Source: Rotaria socialis
Taxonomy: Eukaryota; Rotifera; Eurotatoria; Philodinida; Philodinidae
DNA: 64,000 nucleotides
Reading direction: 5' to 3'
NCBI GenBank assembly: GCA_905331475.1
Contig: CAJNYU010000118.1
Location: 62,001-126,000, forward strand
The notes under the pieces: model-generated
The model's database searches: none
What the model was told of the DNA's origin: nothing
What the model saw: only the letters and a program-made list of their open reading frames with translations
Position numbers and translations under genes: made by a program
Shown: piece after piece, positions 1-12,569 of the stretch
Layout: each line of letters opens with the position of its first letter
Position numbering within the stretch: position 1 is the first letter of the stretch

Positions 1-3000
1 TCTTGTTTTTTTTCATTTTGATCTAATTGAAAATCTTCCGGATAGAAATGTAATAATGGACTTTCAGAATCGATCATTAATGGCTGTAAAGCATTTGGTA
101 ATAAATAACGACTAGTTGGCGGAAGAACAGCTAAAAGAAATTTTTAACATTTATTATCAACACATAAATATATCGATGAGTACTAGAAAAACGAAATTAA
201 GCTTTTGCTTTTCTTTTGATAATTCCAAATAATATGTATATGATTTTTTTTTATTATTATTGAGCAAATCAAAAAAAAAAGACAGACATTAGCATTTTAG
301 ATAATAATTTGCGAATTTCTATTTCAAAAGATTTTGACTTAAACAGAGATATTGAACAAAATCTTTTGCAATCTTAAGGATACCATCTAGGAAAATTTTT
401 TTTGGAATGTTGATCGAATCCTCAATAGACTATGATGATAAGTCATGACAATGATGTTTGGATTCTCATATACGTACTATTGAAATCAATTTGATTTCAA
501 TTCAATAAAGTTCATTTTCAAGTTATATATCTACGTATATCAGAGATGTTGATAGTTGTATGCGATTTTTTTCTCCGAATCCTCTACAAATTGAACGATA
601 TTTTTTATTGTGATCGATGAGTAACACACTATAGGTTACAGAGGTGTCAACACAATCCAGACTCCTTCCAGTTTCAAACACACTTTTCTAGTTAAATATT
701 CAACAATAAATTAGTTAACTTTTTTTTCTGAACACATTCCTTTTTTTTGTAACCGATGAAACACTTTCATGTGATTTGAAAAAATAAAACTTGAAGACTA
801 GCTCGATTCTCCATGATTTAATGAACTGCATTTCTAGTTTCATGTATCTAAAAGAAGATCTAAACAGATACTCTATGTGCAACAAAACAAAAGATTTAGA
901 AATACAAAGCAAAAGTTTTTAACTAGTTGAATCTATATAAATATGACACGTAAAAAGTATAACGCATACTTGAGCCATGAATCGAACAATTCAAATGAAA
1001 ACAGAGTAACCTTGCAAGATTTGTTTTTTACAAACATCTGTTCTATTGCATCAAAATTGAACTATTCGCATATGCCTTAGGAAAAGTTACGTCATCATTT
1101 GAAAAGTATTCAGCAGTTAAAAAAATTACATTTCACTACCTGAATAATAATCAGTTATACTTTGCCTTTCAAAGAAAAATAATATCATATATTTTACTCT
1201 ATTATCTATGAACTTTCTAGCGATTAATAAAAATGCTTACCTAAAAGTTGTTCAAATGGTTTAAATGGTGTTCCTCTTTGAAATGTAAATTGCCAATGTT
1301 TAAAATTATTTAAATCTGATAAGTATGGTGCATAGTGATGTGGATAAAACCATGACCATGATGGACAACCTTGATAATAATATTTTAAAATCCATTGTAA
1401 TGCTTCAATGTATTGTTGAACATATGCTTGAATTTGTTCTGTTGATACTGATTCACTTTTCATTTTACGACGATAATATTCATTTTTATGTTGACGAAAT
1501 GTAATGTCGATCGTTGATCGGCAATCATCGTTTTCATTTGTACTATATTTTGATGACATTCTTAGAAGCTTCTTATGTTCATCGTCATTATCACTATCTC
1601 GGTCAAAATCCGATAATGGGCCATCATCATCAGCATCCGGATAGACTGGTCGTTGAGGAACATCATCTGATGATGAAGATGAAGAAACATTTGATGGTTT
1701 TCGTTCAAGAGCTATAAAACTATCAATCATTTGGCCATTAGAATCATTTTCATTGCTACCATTCGGTTCTTTTTTAGGAGCTATTGATGTTCTTATCATT
1801 AATTTTTCCATAATTTCAAGACTAAAACCTGAATTAGGAATTTGATCTTTATCAAGTTCAAATTTTTTTGGAGTTGACCCAAATTTTTCTAACGATTCGT
1901 TATCTTTTTTAAATCGATCATAATCGTATTTTGATAATTCTGTTAAGTAAATTTGAAAACGTGATAAATTTAAATCACCTGATTCATTCATATAGCCTTT
2001 AAAACAAATATTGAAATAATCAATTTATTGTTTGTTTTGCAAAAAGATTTTATACAAACCATCAAGTGTTGGTAATACTTTTTTATAGGTTTCCCAAAGC
2101 AGCGGTAAGGCATCTTGATTGATATGAACATGAGGCAAATGTGGGATGAAATCATTACCAACTAAATAACCCATAAGTATCCAATCATCAACAATACACT
2201 CAATATCATATGGGAATTTCAATTTATCCTGAAAGCAAAAACAAAATATATATTTGATAAATCTTTGTTTACTTTTCTTTACTTTAGTTGAACGAAATTC
2301 TAAATCGATATAATCACGTAGTAAACATAATTGTAACAAATGCCAATTGATTTCTTCTGGCGTAAGACTATGAAATATAATAAATGATTGAAATGAATTG
2401 TTATGTAAAACAAACTTACATTTTTGAAACTTTTTTTGGGCCATATTTAACTTCTTCGCGTAAAAGTGCAAAATGCATTTCATGTGTTACTAAGCCAAGC
2501 ATAATCTAGATCAAATTTTTTATTCTTCATCTATCTTAATAATAAAAATTATTGACATACTAAATCAGCATCGAGTCCATATAAACAATGTCTTGTATTA
2601 ACATCATATCCTGGTTGTGAACGTGCATAACGAATATATTCCATGACTTTGTGTTCACCCTCGCCTGGTGTCTATTTCATTGAGATAAAGAATTGAAATA
2701 AAATTTAAAAAGAAAATGAATATATTTGATACATACCAAATGTCCAGATAAATAAATGTCAACACCTTCCCACAATGGATCCGTAGTGAGTTTAACATTG
2801 ATAAAATATCTCAGTTGTTCATCAAGATTTGCCATAAATGTCGTTCCTTAAAAAAAGAGTAAAGAATAAAAATAGTATTTTTATTGATATCTCAATATGA
2901 AATAGTATAATAGTTTTTCCACTGCATCAAAACTACTTTTCTAAGATGGATGTGAAAAAATCTATATCACTCATTCTATATAAAGACAAATATTGATAAT

Positions 3001-3564
3001 ATAAAAATACCAGGCGTAATTGCATTCGTATCAAAATGATTAGCCATAGTTTCTTTTAATGTTTGACCAGTTTTTTCAGATAATGTTTTTAACTTTTTCA
3101 TTCGATCTCGACCAGCTCGAAATCGTCTTGATCGTTGTTGATTCATCTTAGCTCGTGGTGCAACACCATCAACAGCCATATAAAAAACTTTTTTGGGCTT
3201 GATCATACGAAAAAGGAACTTGAAAAAAATAAGCAACATCATTTACGTAAATTATTATTTTAAAATTCAACTACTAACATCAATATAATGAAAAATATTT
3301 CGAAATATTTCTTCTTCTGTTACATTTGTGTCACAATTATCATCATTTACATGTGAGCATGCATGAATTATTCCATTCATATCCAAGTAGAAATTGTCAA
3401 AATCAGGTATCTTTTATTTTAAAAAAAAGGAAAAAAATATTTTAAAATTTATCAAATATATATATATATATAGATATCAATAATCATACCTGATTATCAT
3501 TAATCACTCGGCTAATATTAGGATATCGCTCGGATACCCATCGATAGAATTTAGGTACACCCAT
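1..3564 (-). CDS. XRN1: 5'-3' exoribonuclease 1 (XRN1/Pacman), N-terminal part, runs off the left edge
   Basis: Degrades decapped cytoplasmic mRNA 5' to 3'. Ten exons read on the minus strand, all in phase: 3564-3490, 3410-3279, 3218-3011, 2846-2737, 2671-2561, 2505-2420, 2367-2283, 2228-2060, 1996-1241, 130-1. About 620 residues are visible; the C-terminal part (SH3-like and later domains) lies beyond base 1. The start [15 protein letters not shown] is the classic XRN N-terminus. Active-site acidic residues are all present: [47 protein letters not shown] and [11 protein letters not shown]. The 756-nt exon carries the usual low-complexity acidic and serine-rich linker, then the [15 protein letters not shown] block, and exon 10 holds [11 protein letters not shown]. 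Introns are 48-80 bp except the last one (131-1240, 1.1 kb). Family assignment is very secure; exon edges are hand-derived. Confidence 0.96.
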
Positions 3565-6055
3565 GATTTTGAGGAGTTAAATTAAAAAACTGCTTGTAAG
3601 CAGAATGGAATTTTATCTTTGAATGTTCATATCTAAAATGATTAAATGACAAAAGAAAATACTTATCCATTACACGCTAAAGCTCGTCTATAATGATTAG
3701 TGCAAATCTATTGTCACATAATACGGAGGTATTCAAACTATATAAACAGTTGTCCAATCTTTTTATTTATGTTGTTTTCATTCGTTGACCTGATTAAGTA
3801 AATGATAATGATACTTTGTTTGATTAATTAATAAACCAATGAAATTACGGAAGAATGTTTTAATTTGAAATTAAACAAAACTATTGAAAATATGGATATT
3901 GTTTTTCTCAGAGATTTATTCATATTTGTCAGATATTACATATCTACAGCGATATCTATCAGTTATCTATCTAGTTGAGCCAATCAGAAAAAAAGTCAAA
4001 ACATATGGTAGTCTTTTTCCAGGAAGCTTCCAAAAAGAAATTGAACAAAATGAATGAAATTACACACTTAAGTTAGATTTTTTTTGTTAGTTCAATAGAC
4101 ACTGTGTTGAATTTATAGATGCTACATTCTGTTTCCATGTAAAAATTATTCTACATTCGAAATCGAAACATATCTTTCTATCTGAAAACATCTTAGAAAT
4201 GGCTAAACATAATTCGTGTTTTATTAAGAATGATCATTATAGATATTGAACTGAAAAAACAAAATCTAGATTCATGCTTTTATTAAAAAGAAGCACATGT
4301 ATGTTTTTGGACATATCCATGCTGGACAGTTATTCCACAAGCTTTTCAATCTAGATGAATAATTTGAGTTTTCGGCTGGTTAGATTTTAGGTTTACTACT
4401 GCTAGAAAAACCCGAGAACATACTCAGAGCTTGACAAGAGGAACGCATCGACTTCATCCGATGATTGAAATTCTAGTTTTGGTCGTAGTCAACGACAGGT
4501 GGTCAGCAAACTGATGCTGCTAACAGTATCTAAGAATTGAAAAACAGCAATTCCTAATCTGTTGAGGAACTGTCTGCATTGATGTAATAACTCGTCGGGG
4601 AAATAGTAATCGGCCATTCATTACTTCATGGATGAAATTTAAGAGGAAGCGTTTTATGAAATGGTTTGCGTATTCGCACATTCATATTAACAAGTGTCTG
4701 GAGAAAAACGAATGTGGCAGTAACAAATATCGGTAGCATTCTATTTTTTTTTAACTGTAGAATCCAGTCAATTTTAGAGAAATTAACGAACAAGTCCTAT
4801 TCCTGAGTCCCTGAACATCCCACTTCTTTAGAAGAATGGCGACGGTTTCTTCGATAAATATTTGCCACGTTGCAATTTTATACTCTCTGTTATGTATTTT
4901 GTAATTAATATTTTTCTATACCATATTCACACTCTAATAATACTTCAAGACCTATCTGAAATAGAAAAATTCAGTTGAAGTAATATGAGACAAAATTATG
5001 TTTCCTATTTTTAATTTTCATCGATGTGACAGATGGTCCATAGTCAACTTCTAAAGTATCATCGCCTCTTTGTATGATGTCAGTCTAAGAGCAATATGCA
5101 CGCATTTGCTATTATGATATGATTTACATTCGTTTCGATGTGCTTTGGGCTTGTGCATTCGCTCAGCGTTTGGGTGCTACATTGAAATTAGAGTGAAATA
5201 CTGTCAATATAGATATATTATGCCCGTGTTGATATCTTTTCGATTATTGATAGGGATAAAAATAAATAGATAAGTAAATAAATGATAATGTACGTCATTA
5301 TAATAGAAAAATATGGCTTGTATGACCTTGGTTATTGTTTAATACTGATTCATCAAACAATCAAAATCAGTACGTCCGCAATTTATGCGCTAATCATTTA
5401 TGTATGTTATTGAAGCGTTCTAGAATTCTCATTAAAAACGTTTTTCTGTATCTTGGTTAATCTCATGTATTTATCAAAGAAGATTTTCTATTTTTCAATA
5501 TTTCCATTTGCTTTAATTTACAGGCACAGAATAAATTCTTTGTAATAATCTATCCAGTAAATATGATAATCCATAGCTTGACTTTGCAAATGATTCATGT
5601 ACAAATATTACAACAACAAAAAATGCTTCATAGAATGTTTTGTTCAACTGGAATATTAACATCAATCTGTAGAATTTTAGATGTTTTTTTGTTTTTTCTA
5701 CTGCGATTAAATATTGAAAATAGAAAGAGATCCTTAGATATTGTTAAGAAGCATGAAGTAATATCATGTGTTTGAATACAAAATTCATTTTTCAATAAAC
5801 GTAACGTTACATGATTTATTATTAAAGAACGAACAAATGATCAAGAACATGTGTATCCAATTAGCAACACAAAAAGGTTGGATTTAATTTGCTATTTTGT
5901 TACATTTGTTTTCTAGATACTGTCAACACAAGAACTGATTTATAAGGTACCATATACGACTGAAAGTTGACATTCTTCACATAAACATGAAAACAATAGA
6001 CACACGATATTGTTTATAAATGTTTCGATAATTTTTCTTGTGTTCAGGTTTGCTT
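3565..6055. other. Intergenic, no gene recognised
   Basis: About 2.5 kb upstream of XRN1, AT-rich, with stop codons in all frames at short spacing. The part at 4340-4640 is somewhat less AT-rich and has short open stretches on the minus strand, but no splice-consistent coding structure could be built. The first few hundred bases beside XRN1 should hold its promoter; no clear core motif was seen. Confidence 0.5.
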
Positions 6056-6438
6056 TTATTGATCTTTGTATAATTGTGTTGTTTTATCGAAGTTTTGTTC
6101 GTCCAAAGGAGCAGTAGGTATCATCATGATACCTGTTGAAAATTCATCGAATGGCCGAGCCATCGGGCCGGCATTCGATAAATTTGTTTTTGTCGATTTA
6201 ATGGCAGACATTGAAATATTTTTCGAAGAATTAACAGCAGAGACATTATTAATTGAAAAAAGGCGTTTAAGTGAATACTGGCCATTTCCGGTTTTTGTGG
6301 TTAATACAATGGGACTTGCATTATCGTTGTCGAATGAGAAGATTTCTAGGTTTTTTTTAATTAAAAACATCAAAAATATTATTTCAATAACAAACAATAT
6401 ATTTAATACATACGGGTTTTATATGTTCGGTCAGGCAT
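6056..6438 (-). CDS. Small two-exon protein of unknown function (104 aa)
   Basis: I do not recognise the family. Exon 1 is 6438-6414 (ATG in a good context, CACAATGCC) and exon 2 is 6345-6056, ending in TAA. The 68-bp intron starts GTATGT and ends CCTAG, and the two pieces join in phase (25 + 290 nt = 105 codons). The predicted protein begins MPDRTYKTQIFSFDNDNA and ends in QLYKDQ; it is hydrophilic, rich in Ser, Asn, Thr and Lys, with no signal peptide, no membrane segment and no cysteines. The opposite strand carries an overlapping 127-codon open frame (6066-6449), but it has no splice support and reads like a shadow. Support is the clean intron, the phase and the protein-like composition; expression is not shown. 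Confidence 0.55.
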
Positions 6439-8500
6439 TGTGCCGTTGAACAAGAAAAAGTCGGCAGACTTTACTTCGACTACATTCGACGACTCGATGT
6501 GAATATCGCAAGTAACATGTGCCTACGAAATAGTCAATGCTGTGCGACAGTTAATAGTGGTATCACTTATCATGGGAGATTTTTTTTCTTTTCGTTCTGT
6601 GTAAAATTAAAAGAAAAATATCTCTGGAGAGACGAAGCACGCAGCTGGTGCATATAATTGAATTTAAAAAAGAAAACGTTTTTCGTTTGCTGAGTAGGAA
6701 TGTGCGTAGTTTTTATCTGCCTCTTATCTATCATAGTTCATATCACTTATGTGTGGTGTTCTTGAGGACAAAAGACCACAATATGTTGTTTAAATGTACA
6801 TCTATACGTATACATATAGATTATACTTTATCCGAAAGATAATATCGTTTGATTTCCTTACTTTAAGTATTTTATCTTTCTTATTGACATAAGTTTATGT
6901 GATTTATTTGTTAGTTGGCACTTTTTCATTTTGTCTTCTCTACACTTATTGAAGTATTGCTCACTACATAGACGTAGTTCTATTTGATGATAAGAATAAA
7001 AAAAGATGACTGATAGTTGTATTACTCATCGGTTACTTAAAATACTCTTAAACATAATTTAGTTTCCCAATTGATGACAATAATACATTTTTAATACTAA
7101 CATTATTGTGAACTTTGCTTTCGGAAATCATACGATACATATGACCAGATAATATTCGACTTTTTTTTCATATATTCTATAAGATATAAAATTTCAAAGA
7201 GTTAATTATAGAAAAATCAAGAGAATGGCTTATGTGATCTAAGCTATCAAAGTGCTATAATGTTTATTTTTTCGAACCTGTTAAAACTTTAAGATTTTCA
7301 GGAAATTATACTAAGAAAAAACTTGTTCTGTTTGATCTCACTACCGGGCATTTAACATAGTCGTTCTTCATATATGGTTTAATGATTATACAAACAGATA
7401 GACATAAACAATTGAACATGCACACGGAGCAGGTCTTAGACTTGGTATAGAATCTATGACATACACTCTATGGTGATATGAAGATTGTACAATGTTTTGT
7501 TTGTGTAGAGATAGAGAACTAAAATACACAAGATTATCTTTATAAATAGTAGATTCGCTTTCAAAAACATCTTGATGAGTCATTCAAGAGCGATTCAAAT
7601 CAACAAATATGGACATCATTGCTAATAGTAGCAGATTTTTGAAAGCATATTATGCAAGTTCAGATCTACGGAAAACTAGAAAATCTGCAAATAAATTTCA
7701 TAAGCCAGCAAGTCATACGTATCTTGGTTTCTATTCTTTTGTCAATGTACGGAAAAGATATTTTTGCCATTTCAAAAACAGTTCTTCCTTTCTAGGAAAC
7801 TTGATTCTAAAATAATTTCCTGTAAAACTATCATCAATTTTAATATGCTGTGAATGAAGGTTATGATGTTACTATTAGGCAGTAATAAAATATATATTAA
7901 AAAACAGCATGCTTTGTAATCTAGGTAAATGAATAATCTAGTGGCGGCTTTTATCTGATACTTTATGAGATAGAACTACGTTAGAATGTATAGCCCTCAT
8001 AAAAGAAACTTTAAAAATAAGATTTCATCTCGACATAATTTTGATTTCGATTCGTATTTCGAAGTGAAAAGCTTGAGATTTGTAGTTCCAGCAAGTATTC
8101 ACGTGGTTATCTTTCCGTACGTTTATATTTTTCTGAAAACTAGTCATCGTATTCAGGTACTAGTTTTTCGACTAATGAACCAAGGAAATAATTCTCATTA
8201 TGATTTTACTTGAAATGCTATCTGGATAAAAATCATTCGAGCTCATATATTTTATCCACGACTAAAGATTCCAAGTCTCTTGCTGTTGTGTTTATCCAAT
8301 AATTAAAGATTACCACCATCTCTCTTTTATTCTAGAGTTGATATTATTTTGTAGACACTATCTAGCAAAACAACATAAATGTAGTTGCAAAAGTTCGATG
8401 AAAAACAAAGTAAAAACTTTTCTTCATAAATTCGAATTATTGAAATTTTTCTTTACGATTTGAGTTTATTTTTATTGAATTTTCATTAAATGCATTTCAG
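6439..8500. other. Intergenic, no gene recognised
   Basis: About 2 kb of AT-rich sequence. Short open frames at 7386-7583, 7609-7815 and 7986-8213 have no recognisable similarity, poor composition and no convincing splice partners, so they are not called. Confidence 0.5.
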
Positions 8501-9008
8501 ATGACTCTATATATTATATTCCCAACGATTATCATAATTCGATCCTACCGAAAATCCATAACATGCTACAAAGCTGTAATTAATTTACTGAAGAAATAGT
8601 CAATAAAATTGATGATAATTATGAACTTGATTCAAAAGCAAGTGTTCAGCATATAATGAATATCTTCTATAACTTAAATAGGGTAATCTGTTATGATGCA
8701 ATGGACTGTATTGAACAACATTTCTCAAAAGTTAAAACATTTTGTCTTGGGTCATGTTTACAAGTAAAATTTATTATGTAGTGGATTTTTCTTTTGTAAT
8801 TACTTTTGGTTGTTTTGCACAGTCATATAGAATTTATTTACGAACTGTACTTGATTCGACTTCAACCATGGGTGAAACTATTTTAATTCTAACAAATGTG
8901 GGTAAAAACAACTATCTAAAATGTATTATATCAAACCGGACAGGAAAAGCTAAAATCAATCGAACTACTAGAGAGGCTTCTGTGTTTAATTTTAAATTGC
9001 ATTTTTGA
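8501..9008 (+). pseudogene. Two-exon gene remnant with an in-frame stop
   Basis: Two stretches behave like consecutive exons: 8501-8763 (after a TTTCAG acceptor, read in the frame starting at 8503) and 8823-9008 (ending in TGA). They are separated by a 59-bp intron, GTAAAA to TTGCACAG, joined in phase 0. The translation is protein-like over about 149 codons but contains one TAA at 8581-8583, and no start codon or upstream exons were found. Visible pieces include YYIPNDYHNSILPKIHNML before the stop, then HIMNIFYNLNRVICYDAMDC and YRIYLRTVLDSTSTMGETIL. The pattern of helical repeats faintly recalls the N-terminal region of large lipid-transfer proteins (vitellogenin/apolipophorin type), but that is a weak guess. 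It is most simply a decayed fragment of a larger gene. Confidence 0.45.
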
Positions 9009-9730
9009 AGGATTCCTTCGATTTTTTTAAAATGAATAATAGCGTAGATTTCAAATTCTAGAAAATGATTGTGTCATTCATATATGACCATTATTCTGAT
9101 GAAAATCAATTGCTCGTCACGAATTGGGTCGACTGGGAAAATGTTTCTTTAATGAATCCATGAAGTAGAACTTAAAGATCAACAAGAAGAAATTTGAAAA
9201 ATATTTTCAGGTCCTAGGGCAAGAAGAACAAAGTCCAAAGATTTAGGTTGATGCCAATTTGAGGTCTAACTGAGCTTTGACACACAATGACCTGACAATT
9301 GGCAATAACATCATGATTGAAATTACATGTACTTCTATAATTATTATTTTTTGGAATCAAAAAAGAACATTTTAAGAAATTTAAGACTATTCATAAGCAT
9401 GTTTTATTCTATCTCCACTAAGTATGCATTCATTATTTTAGTCTGACAAATAAGTTAGTATAGTATAGAGGAAAACGGTTAACCGCATAATTGCCTTATT
9501 CCATTGTTATCTCTATAATATATCCTAGATATCGAGTTCATACATGAAGAATAGTTTATGTATAGACGCGTGCATATTTTTTTCTAGAAGAAAAAACTAT
9601 CTTCGCTCTTTCGTTCTTTGCTTTCTTCGTATAAGTAAATACGTATATCTATTTTCTAGTTCATATCTACTTCTTGACATACTTATTTACGTTGAAATAC
9701 ATCACTAGTTAGACAACACCAGACACAATC
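9009..9730. other. Intergenic, upstream region of the claudin-like gene
   Basis: No coding structure seen. The last 200 bases are pyrimidine-rich and likely hold the promoter and 5' UTR of the gene starting at 9731; no definite core element could be named. Confidence 0.4.
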
Positions 9731-10403
9731 ATGACTTTTAAATCACTGGATCGTCGATTGGCTCCATTGGCTGCTGTGTTTGCATTTCTCGGTGTTGCAC
9801 TTGGTGTTTTCGCACTTACTTTAAACTACTGGACATATAAAGATTCTGATAATGAACTTCCTAATGACACAAATACAAACGATACACAATCCAATAGTTA
9901 TGGTTGGAAAGTATGTAATTAAAACTAAATTCTGACATTAGAGACAAAGAAAAGAAATTTCAATGACTTTTCATTTTCAATTGTTTCTTTTTTTGTATAT
10001 TCAGGGTCTATTTAAAGAGTGTGAAAGTGATGGAGCATGCGTTGATAATTTTTTGGCACGAATATTCATCGTTTGTTTGTTGGGCATTGTATCTTTATTG
10101 GTTGGTGGTATATTTTCGGTTGTTGATATTCCAAAAATAACCAATCGTCGATTAATTACTCCATTATTAATTTTTGTTGGTTGTGTCCTAATGACTGTTG
10201 GTTTGGCTGATTATGGTTCAATAGATTTACTTAATTATCATTGTTCGCGTGCAATGATGGGGGCCATTATTTTTGCTTGTGCAGCTTTATCTATTTCAGG
10301 ATTTGTTGCTGGGCAATATTCAGCATTAGAGCAACGTGTTTTGATCAACAATGAAACTCATGATGTACAAAAGTATCCAATAACCAACGGTAATGGTCTT
10401 TGA
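9731..10403 (+). CDS. Claudin/PMP22-superfamily-like four-TM membrane protein
   Basis: Two exons, 9731-9910 and 10005-10403, joined in phase 0 across a 94-bp intron (GTATGT to ATTCAG), giving 192 aa. The protein has four hydrophobic segments at roughly residues 12-34, 78-100, 112-130 and 140-162. Across the splice the first extracellular loop reads YGWKGLFKECESDGAC, which matches the W-GLW-C-C signature of claudins, PMP22/EMP and related proteins (F in place of the second W). It probably acts in the plasma membrane at cell contacts or as a regulatory membrane subunit; the exact subfamily cannot be set from sequence alone. The short hydrophilic C-terminal tail ends NGNGL with no clear PDZ ligand. 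An AATAAA at 10521-10526 lies 118 bp past the stop. Confidence 0.75.
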
Positions 10404-11337
10404 ATATGAAGAAATTTGAAGACGAGATTTATCGTGAACTTATTCGTTGATTTCATGTTAGTTGAATTTAATCTAGCTTGATCGTAGTATTTTTTTGTAT
10501 TTGTTTGTTGAAATAGTATAAATAAAAATATCAATTGTGAAAGATAATATACTTGAATGAAATGAAACGAAGCAATAAATAATTTTGAATGAACTTTTGC
10601 CTTATTGATAGAAAATATTCAAGAAGAAACATGTAATTCCAATATAAAAATGATTCTAATTATTGTAATGATTTTTATAGAAATTGAAAGAATAAAAGCT
10701 ATATAATGATTAAATGTAAATTATTCGGTGATATACAGGTGATTGAACAGTATTTGTAAGAATCAGACTTTGAAGCCAAATGAAAAATGCTGATTCCCTC
10801 TAGACTTCAAAACAATAGCTATTAAAAACGTGTACTAATTTTTGATCGGAAATTATGTATTTTGCTTTTCACACAAAATATGTTAATGACTATTTAATTG
10901 ATTGATGTTAGTTCTTTTGTTATGCTAACTTCCTAAATACTTTTTAATTTCAGATAGTTCAACAAACTACATGATTTTTTTATGTTCCTAGCATAATTTG
11001 TGTGTTTTAATAGCACAGATAATACAGATTTTTTAATGTTAAAATTAGCAATATATTTTCTTAATAGGATTTCAGAAAAGGATGAGCCGAACTTGTGTTT
11101 TTTTTGTAAATTGTTATGGCTGAAATGTTCTTCTTTCGTCGTTACCGCAAAACTTCGTCATATCTTCAAATGTTTACATTTCTAACATTTAGAAATGGTT
11201 CCGATACTTTTACAAGAAATTAATTAAAATACTGAAAAAATACTATTTCAATGAGTTTTCAGTATTTGTTGTTGGAGATATCTATTTTTAAACAGTAAAA
11301 CATCGATTTCATACAGTCATCACAAGGCATGACGACG
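10404..11337. other. 3' flank of the claudin-like gene, no further gene seen
   Basis: Contains the AATAAA at 10521-10526 and AT-rich sequence with no coding structure; the open frame at 11000-11185 has no supporting features. Confidence 0.45.
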
Positions 11338-11687
11338 TACCCAGGTGAATCAATCCGATACCGAATCCCATCGGATTCTATGGCGTCCTGCCATCCGACG
11401 AAATCCCGTTGGATTCCTGGTTGAGGAATCAATGTCGAATCCGACAGTCGTATTTCCAATGATATCCGATTGTCGGAACCAATGAAATCCGAAGCATTCC
11501 GGTTCCGATTGACGGTTACTGTCGGATTTTATTAGTTTCCGATATTAGGATCCGATATCGATTCCGGAACCAGGAATCCGACGATAATCCGATAGTTTCC
11601 TTGCGCCTTCCGAAGAGCTCCGTCGGATTCCAATAGGAACCGATCAGAACTCATCGGATCCTAGGCTAGGATTCATTCTCCTGGGTA
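11338..11687. mobile_element. MITE of about 350 bp, TA-flanked, filled with TCGGAT-type motifs
   Basis: The ends are TACCCAGG (11338-11345) and CCTGGGTA (11680-11687), an inverted pair that extends imperfectly inward: TACCCAGGTGAATCAATCC against TACCCAGGAGAATGAATCC read from the other end. A TA at each edge fits a Tc1/mariner-type TA target duplication. The interior is far more GC-rich than its surroundings and is made of dozens of short direct and inverted copies of ATCCGA/TCGGAT, so it could fold on itself. It has no transposase, hence non-autonomous. A minus-strand open frame at 11259-11459 overlaps the element and is not a gene. Confidence 0.7.
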
Positions 11688-12124
11688 TATGTATCATCTA
11701 GCATACAATATAAACAATTATTTAAGGTATGTATCAAAATGAGAGAAAGAACAATGAGCGAATAAAAAAGAGCGAAAGAAAAAATGTCGAAGGAAAAAAT
11801 GCCGATGGGAAAAATAGCGAAAAAATTTATTTTAATATTTTTAGACTGTTAAGATGAAGATTTTATATTGCCCGATAAAATTTTAAGTATATCAAAAACG
11901 GAAATGAATCAAGCATAATTAGTTATAAAATTAATAAAAAGAAAATATTTCTTTATGTATAAGTTTATTTCTTTTGTTTGGCTATGGTGAGTGAGAAGCC
12001 ATCTAATAATTGATCAGCATCTATTTCGAAAAAGCATCTGTATATTTGTATGTATATACGCATTACATCCATTTTTTCCACAAATCCAATATTTTTAGAT
12101 ATTACATTAAATGCATGCCTTTTT

Positions 12125-12569
12125 GTGGAACTCACATATATTTTCGAAGAAAATGGTGAGTGTAAGTTTAAAGGCGAGATTTTTGCGGCTCCCCACCCCC
12201 GCCCCTCCCCATTACAGACATTAATGAGTTTTAAATTGTACTAATTAGGAGCTTGACTAAATAGGCGGCTATTTCTTCCTTTTTCAATTACAGACTACAC
12301 GAAAAAATCAATGTTTGCCCATTACAGACCATAGTAACGAGCGTATGGTACCATTACAGACCATAGTAACTAGCTTAGGGTACCATTACAGACCATAGCA
12401 ACCAGTCTCTGCTTTTGTTAAATATACGAGCTAACAATTAATACTCAATTACAGACATAAGCGCAAATAGGGAATGATCTAATTATAGGTTTTGGAAATC
12501 AGGGTAGATTTTTCAGATGAATTGTTTTGAATTATTTTAGTAAGCCGAAGGGATATATGTGAGTTCCAC
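12125..12569. mobile_element. Nested non-autonomous element with perfect 17-bp terminal inverted repeats
   Basis: GTGGAACTCACATATAT at 12125-12141 is exactly inverted at 12553-12569. The interior carries repeated ATTACAGACC units, three of them in a 32-bp tandem array, and a GC-rich patch near 12190. Just outside the right end lies the small palindrome AGCCCCAAAGGGGCT. There is no coding capacity for a transposase; the frame at 12050-12244 overlaps the left end and is not a gene. Confidence 0.65.
12318..12402 (+). repeat. 32-bp tandem repeat, three copies
   Basis: The core CCATTACAGACCATAGTAAC recurs at about 12319, 12351 and 12383 (third copy has one change), giving a 32-bp period. Single ATTACAGAC copies also occur near 12211, 12288 and 12451, all inside the nested TIR element. 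Confidence 0.75.

Noticed and set aside
1514..1717. Plus-strand 67-codon frame rich in His
   Set aside because: Antisense shadow of the XRN1 low-complexity linker exon.
4340..4680. Less AT-rich patch with short minus-strand coding-like pieces
   Set aside because: Stops interrupt every frame and no exon chain could be built.
6066..6449. Plus-strand 127-codon frame
   Set aside because: It is antisense to the spliced small gene, whose intron and phase give better support; no splice or family evidence for the plus frame.
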